From: an uncultured Alistipes sp.
GTDB taxonomy: Bacteria > Bacteroidota > Bacteroidia > Bacteroidales > Rikenellaceae
Reading direction: 5' to 3'
NCBI GenBank assembly: GCA_947174295.1
Contig: CAMWIG010000030.1
Coordinates: 1 to 14,322 of the forward strand
Length of the DNA stretch: 14,322 bases
The position numbers and the translations under genes were made by a program. This document shows positions 7,936 to 14,322 of the stretch, one piece after another. Under the pieces are notes generated by a model that had not been told where the DNA came from, ran no database searches, and worked only from the letters and a program-made list of their open reading frames with translations. Within the stretch, counting starts at the first letter, position 1. Every line of letters starts with the position of its first letter.

Positions 7936-9630
7936 TTATTTCACTTTCGAATAGTCGTAGTCATACTTCTGCCAGTAGATGTCGAAGAGCACGTCGCTCG
8001 ACGATGGAGCCACCGTGTTGTTCCACATCTTGAAGTTGACCGAACGTATGTGCAGCAAACCGATGCGGCGGATGTTGTCGGCAACGTTCGAGGCCGAACC
8101 CTCGTAACCGTAATAGAACACCATCAGCACGGCATCCACGGCCACGTTCGAGGCCTCGACACCGGCGGTGAATACTCCGGGCGCCCAGACATCGCTGTTC
8201 ACGGTGCCCTTGGCCGAGGTGATGCTGATTCCGCCGACCGTCTTGGCATTCACGTCGATAGGGAACGTCTGCTCGTCGATATGCTCCAACGTGTGGTTGC
8301 GGACCGCGTCGATAAGCGCCTTTTCGGCGGCGTTCGACGGGCTGAGGTAGCGGAACGTCAGAACGGGAGTGCCGTAGACGTTGCCGTTGTAGCCGGTCAC
8401 GCGGTTCTCGTCGGCCGAGTTGTTTATCATGTAGAAGTTTTTGAGCTGTCCCGTGGAGTTGGCGGGCGAATTGACCTGCAACTGGCCGGCCGAAACACCC
8501 GAGAAGAAGAAGTAGGGATTGACCGAGTCGTACTCCTGCTCGCTCACCACCGCCTTGTTGGGCGTATTGGGTCCCGAGCAGGTATTGGCCAGATATTTAT
8601 AGGACACGGGGTCGACCTGCGTGCGCCAGTCGGAATTGGCGTACACCAGTCCCGTCTCCGGCGAGAAGAACGAAGCCATCGACTCCACGTCGCGCCCCTG
8701 CCCGTAGGTTCGCATACCCTCCCAGAACTTCACGAACGGAACGTAAACCACGAAGTCATCGGCCAGCGTCACGCTCTCGTGACCGTCGAAGTAGGTGGCC
8801 ACGAGCGTAGTCGACGTGTCGCCGTCGACGAAATCGCCTGCCGGAACGGTGAATGTCAGTTTGGATGCCTCGCGCGAGACGACTGCCGGGAACCCGCCGA
8901 CCAGAATCTGGTCGACCTTGGTCAGATAGCTGCCCGTGAGAGTTACCGAGCGGCCCACCGCCGTGCGCTCCAACACGACGGCGTCGAAAGTGGGCTTGTA
9001 GCGCTTGACCTCGATCGAGGGGGCATCGGCCAGAGGGGTCTCGACGTGCGACGTGCCGTCGAAGTAGCGCAGCGTGATGCGGGCCTGATCGGCCTCGACG
9101 TAGGGGCACTTCACCACGAGCTCCTCCGACGTGCGGCTCACTATCGCGGCCTCGTTGCCCTCGGTGTAACCCTCGGCGGTGAAGATTACCGCCTCGACGG
9201 CACCCATGTAGCGGCCTGCGATGAGCATCTGGTCGCCCATGTCGACCGACGATTGCAGAATGGCCGTCGTAATCTCGGGAGCGGCGTAGGTGTAGACGAA
9301 CTCCTCGGCCGACTCGCCCGTACCCTCGGTGTTCGAGAGGGCGATGCGTCCGCTGCGGGCGTCGGCCGACGCGACGATTGAGATGCGCGTGTTCGACACT
9401 CGCTCCGAGATGGGCACCTCGACGCCGCCTATGGTCGCCTTGGTCACGGCGTTGAGATACTCGCCCGTGATGACTATCTCCTCGCCGACGGGGGCCGAAG
9501 CGGGCGAGAAGGAGTGAATGACAGGAGCCGAAACGACCGCCTCGTCGATGCTCGTCCGATCGCAGCCCGCGGCGAAAAGGGCCGCCGCGAGAAGCGCCAG
9601 AGACGATATGCTGTTCATTAGCTTTTTCAT
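7936..9630 (-). CDS. IPT/TIG-domain surface lipoprotein, candidate alginate-binding protein (first of a pair)
   Basis: This 564-residue lipoprotein directly follows SusD, the usual place for a surface glycan-binding protein. The chosen start is ATG at 9628-9630 (MKKLMNS), 13 nt after the SusD stop. A further ATG at 9655-9657 is in frame but would overlap SusD and place nine extra residues before the leader. The lipobox is FAAGC with Cys23. Three IPT/TIG-like modules follow at about 36-115, 118-209 and 212-297. The first has the classic PVIHSFSPASAPVGEEIVI pattern. These modules act as rigid spacers in related proteins. The remaining domain, about 299-564, has no family I can name. It contains aromatic clusters (KFWEGMRTYG, NPYFFF, DIYWQKYDYDY) that could stack on sugar rings. 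It resembles the C-terminus of the next gene's product, but with one IPT module fewer in front. Alginate binding is inferred from the operon context. Confidence 0.8.
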   Translation of the reverse strand: MKKLMNSISSLALLAAALFAAGCDRTSIDEAVVSAPVIHSFSPASAPVGEEIVITGEYLNAVTKATIGGVEVPISERVSNTRISIVASADARSGRIALSNTEGTGESAEEFVYTYAAPEITTAILQSSVDMGDQMLIAGRYMGAVEAVIFTAEGYTEGNEAAIVSRTSEELVVKCPYVEADQARITLRYFDGTSHVETPLADAPSIEVKRYKPTFDAVVLERTAVGRSVTLTGSYLTKVDQILVGGFPAVVSREASKLTFTVPAGDFVDGDTSTTLVATYFDGHESVTLADDFVVYVPFVKFWEGMRTYGQGRDVESMASFFSPETGLVYANSDWRTQVDPVSYKYLANTCSGPNTPNKAVVSEQEYDSVNPYFFFSGVSAGQLQVNSPANSTGQLKNFYMINNSADENRVTGYNGNVYGTPVLTFRYLSPSNAAEKALIDAVRNHTLEHIDEQTFPIDVNAKTVGGISITSAKGTVNSDVWAPGVFTAGVEASNVAVDAVLMVFYYGYEGSASNVADNIRRIGLLHIRSVNFKMWNNTVAPSSSDVLFDIYWQKYDYDYSKVK

Positions 9631-9643
9631 AGGTATCGAAAGT

Positions 9644-11161
9644 TTAGTATCCGACATTCTGTGCCACGTCGGGGTTGATATTGATTACGGAGATCGGAAT
9701 CGGCAACAGAGCCTGCCACTCGGAGATCGGATTGACGGTATAGTTGTAACCCGTGTAGAACACCTCCGAAGCGAGGTAGTCGTTGTATGTCGCGACCACC
9801 GTTCCCCAGCGCAGCAGATCGAACCAGCGCTGGTTCTCGAACGCCAGTTCCAAACGGCGCTCGTGACGCACCGCCTCGCGGAACTGATAGCGCGACGAGA
9901 GCTCCGAGGCTTCGTACTCCCGGATTCCGGCACGCCCCCGAATCATGTTCAGGTACCTGCGCGCCTCGTCCGTCGGGCCCTCGGTCTCGTTGACTATTTC
10001 GGCATAGAGCAGCGCTACGTCACCCACGCGCAGCACGGGCCAGTCGTTCTCGGCGTCGAACTCGGTCGCCATGTCGGGGTCGAGGTACTTCACCATGAAG
10101 CGCTCGTCCTTCCACTGGCCGGTCGTGGCGTTGGTATATCCCTCGGCCAGAACCACGGCCTTGCGCAGGTCGACGCGGTCGCCCTCGGCATTGGCGTTGT
10201 AGGCCGACACCAGATTGTCCGACGGGTAGTTGTAGTGCTTGGGCGAACCCATGACCACGCTGTTGGCATTGTTCAGCGGACCGAACAGCGTCGTGAACGG
10301 AGAACCCAGCCCCACGTTGCCCGAGAGGTAGCGCACGGCAAAGATAATCTCGCCGTTCATCTCGTTGTCCTTGGCGAAGATGCGGTCGTAGGCCACCAAA
10401 TCGCCAGCGCTCTGCGGATTGCCGGCGGCAGCCAGAACGTCGCGGAGCAACTCCTTGGCCGCCATGTATTTCTCCTCGCCCACCGTGTATCGGGTCATGT
10501 AGACCTTGGCCAGCAGAGCCTTGGCCGCCGTCATCGTGGCGCGTCCCGTTCGGGCGTCGCTCTGACGCTCGGGCAGCAGCCCGTCCTCGACTATCGACTC
10601 CAAATCCTTCTCGATGAGGGCGTAGACGTCGTCGACCGGCGAACGCTGCATGCGGCGCGCTTCGTCGGCGCCGGTCTTGCGGGTCACGATGAACACCGGG
10701 CCGTAGAGACGCACGAGGTTGAAGTAGAGCATCGCGCGAATGAACTGCGCCTCGCCCTGAAACTGTGCGCGCAGCGACTGGTCGCTCATGACATGGAGGT
10801 TCTCCAACACCGAATTGGCGCGGTTGATGGCCGAATAGCACGACTCCCAGTAAGATGCCACCCACGAGTGCGCGGTCTCGATTGTCGCCTGGTCGAGCTG
10901 CTCGATGAGCTTCGTATCCTGCGAGGTCGAACCCGTGATACGCATGCGGGCGTTATCCGAGCGCAGCTCGGTCATCGCCCACTCGTAGTAGAGCACGGCG
11001 TGCAGGCCGTTGTAGGTGCCCACCACCAGATTTTCGACCGAAGCGTCATCCGTTACATAGTCGCCGGCCGCAATCTCCGAGTAGGGGAACTGATCCATGT
11101 TGCACGCTGCGAACATGCCGACGGTCAGCGACGAGATGATATATATGATGAATTTTTTCAT
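9644..11161 (-). CDS. SusD-like (RagB/SusD family) outer-membrane glycan-binding lipoprotein
   Basis: This is the SusD-type lid that binds substrate and opens and closes over the SusC pore during oligosaccharide uptake. The 505-residue product begins MKKF at ATG 11159-11161, 14 nt after the transporter stop. The lipobox is MFAAC with Cys20. The helical TPR-like scaffold is seen in segments such as SVENLVVGTYNGL near the N-terminus, EAQFIRAMLYFNLVRLYGPV, and RATMTAAKALLAKVYM. The C-terminal half has the family's RHERRLELAFENQRWFDLLR block. It ends with LLPIPISVININPDVAQNVGY, the usual SusD ending (an LPIP motif, then NP..QN.GY). The length is slightly short but within the family range. The substrate cannot be read from SusD itself; alginate is inferred from the downstream PL6 and PL17 genes. 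Confidence 0.95.
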   Translation of the reverse strand: MKKFIIYIISSLTVGMFAACNMDQFPYSEIAAGDYVTDDASVENLVVGTYNGLHAVLYYEWAMTELRSDNARMRITGSTSQDTKLIEQLDQATIETAHSWVASYWESCYSAINRANSVLENLHVMSDQSLRAQFQGEAQFIRAMLYFNLVRLYGPVFIVTRKTGADEARRMQRSPVDDVYALIEKDLESIVEDGLLPERQSDARTGRATMTAAKALLAKVYMTRYTVGEEKYMAAKELLRDVLAAAGNPQSAGDLVAYDRIFAKDNEMNGEIIFAVRYLSGNVGLGSPFTTLFGPLNNANSVVMGSPKHYNYPSDNLVSAYNANAEGDRVDLRKAVVLAEGYTNATTGQWKDERFMVKYLDPDMATEFDAENDWPVLRVGDVALLYAEIVNETEGPTDEARRYLNMIRGRAGIREYEASELSSRYQFREAVRHERRLELAFENQRWFDLLRWGTVVATYNDYLASEVFYTGYNYTVNPISEWQALLPIPISVININPDVAQNVGY

Positions 11162-11175
11162 GGTCTCGAATCGAA

Positions 11176-14100
11176 TTAGAAGTTAATGTCTATACCGAAT
11201 GTAACGGTCGACGTCAGCGGGAAACCGCCGCGCTGGTAGCCCGAGATGAGCGGACTGCTGTAATCGCCCGATGTCATGCGCGACTCGGGGTTTACGCCCT
11301 TGTAGTCGTCGCTCCACAGATATGCGAGGTTCGCGCCCGTCAGATAGATGCGCAGACCGCTGAGGTGCATCTTGCGTGCGACCTTCTTCGGGAAGGTGTA
11401 TCCGACGGTCACGTCGCGCAGACACATGTACGACGCGTCCTGCAACGGATAGTCGGTCAGCATGATGTCGTAGCCGGTCTTGGCGTATGGCGTCTTGCCG
11501 TCGCCGCGGTGCGAATCGCTCACCCAGCGGTTCTTGACATAGGCCTTGTTGTATTTGTGCGACTCGTTGTAGAAGACGTCGCCGTTGAGCACCGTGATGC
11601 CCTGCACGCCCTGCAACATGAACGAGATGTCGAAGCTGCCGATGCGGAACGAGTTGGTCATGCCCCACGTGAACGACGGATAGGGATTGCCCAGAGCCAC
11701 ACGGTCGTTGTCGTCGAGCACGCCGTTGTCGTCGATGTCGGCGATGCGCAGACCGCCCGGAACGTCGCTCGCGAAGTGGGGGTTGGCGGCAATCTCCTCG
11801 GCATTGTTCCACACGCCGATGGTCTTGAAGCCGTAGTACTGAATCAGCGGCGAACCTACGCGGGCGATGTACGACTCGCTGCGCTCGCCCTGCGATATGA
11901 CCTGGGCCTCGCCGCCGATTTCGAGCAGCTTGTTGCGCGAGAGCGAGAAGTTGATGTTGGTCGACCACTCGAAGTTCTTGTGCTGGATGTTGTAGGTGTC
12001 AAGCTGAATCTCCACACCCGAGTTCCGCACCTTTCCGATGTTGTTCCAGTAGGCCGTGAAGCCGGTGAACGACTGCGTGGGCTGCTCGAACAGCAGGGCG
12101 CGCGTCACCGAGTAGTAGGCGTCGACGGTCAGGTTGACGCGATTCTGGGCCATGCCCCAGTCGAGTCCGACGTTGAACTCGTCGGTCTGCTCCCACGTGA
12201 TGGCGCTGTTGGCCAGCGTCGTCTCGGTGTTGGCGATACCCGGAACCAGCGTACCGTTGCCCGTACCCGTAGGATAGTTGGCGCTGTTGAGAAGTTCCAG
12301 AGCGGCCGTATGAGGCACGGAGTTGTTGCCCGTCACACCGTAGGATGCGCGCAGTTTGAGGTTCGACAGCCAGCGCGAATCTTTCAGGAAGTTCTCCTCG
12401 GAGACTCGCCAGCCCAGCGACACCGACGGGAACCACGCCGTGCGGTTGCCCTTGGTGAAGAGCGACGAGATGTCGGCACGAATCGACGCCGAGAGCAGAT
12501 ACTTCGACGCGAAGCTGTAATTTACGCGCGCCAGACCCGATTGCAGCACGCGGTCGGGATTTCGGTATGTTCCCGTACCGTCGCTCTTGCCGTTGTTTAT
12601 CGAGGCCAGCTCGTAGACGGTCGCGGCGTTGAGCGTGTGGATGTTGTCGGTCGGGAATCCAGTGCCGGTCAGCGACACGTAGTCGTAGCGTGTCTTCTGG
12701 GCCGTGTAACCCGCCAGAATCTCGATGTCGTGGCGGCCGAACGTACCGTGGTAGTTCAGCGTATTCTCCGACAGGAGGTCGACGGCCAGAGTGCTGCGGA
12801 ACGTAGCCTCGCTGGCCGTACCGTCTTTGAGAGCGTTCTTGTTGGCATAGGTATAGGCGGGTGCGTAGTAGAGGTTCGCGCCGTTCGAGGTGCGGAACTG
12901 CAAGCCCTTGCAGATGTCGATTGCAAGGTAGACGTTACCCGCGGCGGCGAAACGCTCGCTCGAACGGAGCGTATTCTCCATGACGCTCTTCGGGTTGTTG
13001 TTCGCCGAGTTGAACGGACTCACGTCCTTGTCCCACGTGGGGTTGCCGTACTCGTCGGGAGCTCCCGTCGGGGTCGAAATCTTGTTGAAGTGGCTGCCGC
13101 GCGCAAAACCCGTATAGCCGGTAAATGCCGTCGACCACGCATTGTGCCGCACGGGCAGGAACGACGGCGTGCGGTAGAAGTCGATGAAGTTGTTGCGCGG
13201 ACGGGTGCCCTGCTGGTAGTTGGCCGACACGTTCACTCCGAACTTGAATGCCTTCGAGAGGTCGACGTCGAGCTTGGTGCGGAATGTTACTTTCTGCAAC
13301 TCGTTCTGCAACATGATGCCCTGGTCGCGGGTCCATGCCGCCGAGGTGTAGTAGCGCACGTCCTTCTTGCCTCCCGAAACCGAGAACTGCACGTTGGTTA
13401 TGCTCGCCGCATCGCGCAGGCCTTCTCGCTGCCAGTCGGTCGAGCCCATGTTGGACTCCAACCATGCCGCAGCGCGGTCCTGGCCCTTAACGGCCGGACC
13501 GCCCACCGAGGCCTCGAACTCTTGCAGTTTGAGATACTCCGTAGCGGTGAGCATGTCGTGGAGCTGGTAGGCCCACTTGACACCCTGATAGAGCTTTATC
13601 GAATATCGCGCCTTCTCGGCCTGGCCGCTCTTCGTGGTCACCAGAATCACGCCGTTCGCGGCGCGCGAACCGTATATGGCGGCCGAAGCGGCATCCTTCA
13701 ATATCTCGATCGACTTCACGTCGGCGGGGTTGATGTCGGCCAGAGTGAGCGTTCCGGGGAATCCGTCGACCACGATCAGCGGCTGGCTGTCGGCCGAAAT
13801 CGAGCCCGTTCCGCGCACGCGAATCGTAGGCGCGGCACCCACCTCCGATGTTATGTTGTTGACCTGCAAGCCGGCAATCTGGCCCTGCAATGCGGTCGTG
13901 AGGTCGGACGCCGGACGGTTGACGATAGCGTCGCCGTCGAGTTTCGAAATCGAACCCGTCAGGTGCGACTTCATCTGCGTGCCGTAACCGATTACCACCA
14001 CCTCGTCGAGCTGAGCCACGTCGGGTTCGAGCGTCACGTTGATTTCGGTGCGGGAGCCGACCGGAATCTCGGCCTTGCGGTAGCCGAGGAAGGTGAACAC

Positions 14101-14322
14101 CAGCACGGCGTCGTTATCGGGCACCGACAGCTCGAAAGAGCCGTCCAGGCCGGTCGAAACGCCCGTCGGGGGGGGGTCGCGCAACACGACGGAAACACCC
14201 GCCATCGGGCCTTCGCTGTCGGAAACAACGCCTCGCACGGTACGCTTCTGCGCAAAGGCCGACGTTGCGCCCAATATCGTCACGAGCACAACAGTCAACG
14301 CTTTGTAAAGTAGATTCTTTGC
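11176..14322 (-). CDS. SusC-like TonB-dependent outer-membrane transporter, start codon outside the window
   Basis: This transporter would import alginate oligosaccharides using TonB energy. The frame is open to the window edge. A TTG at 14296-14298 could be read as a start, but the eight codons upstream (AKNLLYKA) continue a normal signal peptide, so the true ATG lies just beyond 14322. Numbering from that TTG, the leader ends at SAFA-Q17. A carboxypeptidase-regulatory-like beta-sandwich domain follows (about 18-90; FELSVPDN, FTFLGYRK). The plug begins at DEVVVIGYG (about 98-106) and contains TTALQGQIAGLQV, TIRVRGTGSIS, PLIVVDGFPG and the highly conserved ILKDAASAAIYGSRAANGVI (199-218). The long beta-barrel ends in TFGIDINF, with the terminal Phe expected for outer-membrane insertion. 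About 1040 visible residues match the family length. A run of nine C on the coding strand encodes PPP (42-44) in the N-terminal domain. There is no sigma/anti-sigma signalling extension in the visible part. Confidence 0.96.
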   Translation of the reverse strand, partial: AKNLLYKALTVVLVTILGATSAFAQKRTVRGVVSDSEGPMAGVSVVLRDPPPTGVSTGLDGSFELSVPDNDAVLVFTFLGYRKAEIPVGSRTEINVTLEPDVAQLDEVVVIGYGTQMKSHLTGSISKLDGDAIVNRPASDLTTALQGQIAGLQVNNITSEVGAAPTIRVRGTGSISADSQPLIVVDGFPGTLTLADINPADVKSIEILKDAASAAIYGSRAANGVILVTTKSGQAEKARYSIKLYQGVKWAYQLHDMLTATEYLKLQEFEASVGGPAVKGQDRAAAWLESNMGSTDWQREGLRDAASITNVQFSVSGGKKDVRYYTSAAWTRDQGIMLQNELQKVTFRTKLDVDLSKAFKFGVNVSANYQQGTRPRNNFIDFYRTPSFLPVRHNAWSTAFTGYTGFARGSHFNKISTPTGAPDEYGNPTWDKDVSPFNSANNNPKSVMENTLRSSERFAAAGNVYLAIDICKGLQFRTSNGANLYYAPAYTYANKNALKDGTASEATFRSTLAVDLLSENTLNYHGTFGRHDIEILAGYTAQKTRYDYVSLTGTGFPTDNIHTLNAATVYELASINNGKSDGTGTYRNPDRVLQSGLARVNYSFASKYLLSASIRADISSLFTKGNRTAWFPSVSLGWRVSEENFLKDSRWLSNLKLRASYGVTGNNSVPHTAALELLNSANYPTGTGNGTLVPGIANTETTLANSAITWEQTDEFNVGLDWGMAQNRVNLTVDAYYSVTRALLFEQPTQSFTGFTAYWNNIGKVRNSGVEIQLDTYNIQHKNFEWSTNINFSLSRNKLLEIGGEAQVISQGERSESYIARVGSPLIQYYGFKTIGVWNNAEEIAANPHFASDVPGGLRIADIDDNGVLDDNDRVALGNPYPSFTWGMTNSFRIGSFDISFMLQGVQGITVLNGDVFYNESHKYNKAYVKNRWVSDSHRGDGKTPYAKTGYDIMLTDYPLQDASYMCLRDVTVGYTFPKKVARKMHLSGLRIYLTGANLAYLWSDDYKGVNPESRMTSGDYSSPLISGYQRGGFPLTSTVTFGIDINF
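14168..14176 (-). repeat. Nine-base C homopolymer (G9 on the plus strand) inside the transporter gene
   Basis: Nine consecutive G on the plus strand encode Asp-Pro-Pro-Pro in the beta-sandwich extension of the SusC-like protein, about 50 codons from the start. The present length keeps the frame open. A gain or loss of one base would shift the frame for the remaining roughly 1000 codons. SusC homologs usually read KGTTTG or similar here; this protein reads RDPPPTG, with one extra residue. It may be a slippage-prone switch, a neutral loop variant or a sequencing artefact. Confidence 0.9.

Larger units (their letters stand above)
1..14322 (-). other. Predicted alginate utilization locus transcribed as one operon
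   Basis: Seven consecutive minus-strand genes have short gaps in the order SusC, SusD, IPT protein, IPT protein, PL6, PL6, PL17. Gap lengths in that order are 14, 13, 20, 92, 39 and 24 nt. Gene order follows the common PUL logic of import and binding first, then degradation. The lyases have different predicted locations (lipoprotein, periplasmic, periplasmic), which suggests stepwise depolymerisation from surface to periplasm. No regulator, sugar permease or DEH reductase/kinase/aldolase is present within the window. The promoter must lie beyond 14322, since I see no candidate inside. Confidence 0.8.

Noticed and set aside
9631..9657. Upstream ATG (9655-9657) as the start of the first IPT lipoprotein
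   Set aside because: It would overlap the SusD gene and place MSDTKLSIP before the leader, spoiling a standard MKK-type lipoprotein signal that starts at 9630.
14296..14298. TTG as the start codon of the SusC-like gene
   Set aside because: The frame stays open upstream to the window edge and the upstream codons (AKNLLYKA) look like the charged start of the signal peptide, so the real ATG is most likely outside the window.
11365..14313. 982-codon plus-strand open frame opposite the SusC-like gene
   Set aside because: It is antisense to an intact and well-conserved transporter, has no recognisable motif and shows the same shadow composition as the other plus-strand frames.
1..14322. CRISPR arrays, tRNA/rRNA genes, insertion sequences, phage genes or defence systems
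   Set aside because: Every stretch above 100 nt is occupied by one of the seven PUL genes; I saw no spaced direct repeats, transposase motifs or structured RNA genes.

Overview
The window reads as one minus-strand polysaccharide utilization locus (PUL) from a high-GC member of the Bacteroidales. A SusC-type TonB-dependent transporter sits directly beside a SusD-type lipoprotein, lipoprotein signal peptides are frequent, start codons lack Shine-Dalgarno sequences, and base composition is GC-rich. This fits an Alistipes/Rikenellaceae-like gut bacterium best, but the genus is an inference from composition and gene style, not from a marker gene.

All seven genes lie on the minus strand, so transcription runs from high to low coordinates. 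In transcription order they are: SusC-like transporter (11176-14322, start codon just outside the window), SusD-like lipoprotein (9644-11161), first IPT/TIG surface lipoprotein (7936-9630), second, paralogous IPT/TIG lipoprotein (5927-7915), single-domain PL6 lyase with a lipoprotein signal (4455-5834), two-domain PL6 lyase with an ordinary signal peptide (2205-4415), and a PL17 oligo-alginate lyase (1-2180, running off the window). Gaps are 13-39 nt except one of 92 nt between the binding-protein half and the lyase half. That gap holds a perfect 10-bp GC-rich hairpin.

PL6 plus PL17 next to SusCD points to alginate as the substrate. PL6 alone would also allow dermatan/chondroitin sulfate, but the PL17 exo-lyase with its recognisable active-site residues makes alginate much the best reading. 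In the model, the two IPT lipoproteins and SusD capture alginate at the cell surface, the lipoprotein PL6 makes the first cuts, and SusC imports the oligomers. The periplasmic two-domain PL6 and the PL17 then reduce them to unsaturated monouronate (which becomes DEH). No regulator, inner-membrane transporter or DEH-metabolism gene is inside the window; these would lie beyond either edge.

The parts that are least ordinary are the tandem pair of IPT lipoproteins sharing an unrecognised aromatic-rich C-terminal domain, a nine-base C tract in the 5' part of the susC-like gene where a length change would switch the reading frame off, and the hairpin dividing the operon. The plus strand has long open frames, but these are antisense shadows of the GC-rich genes.
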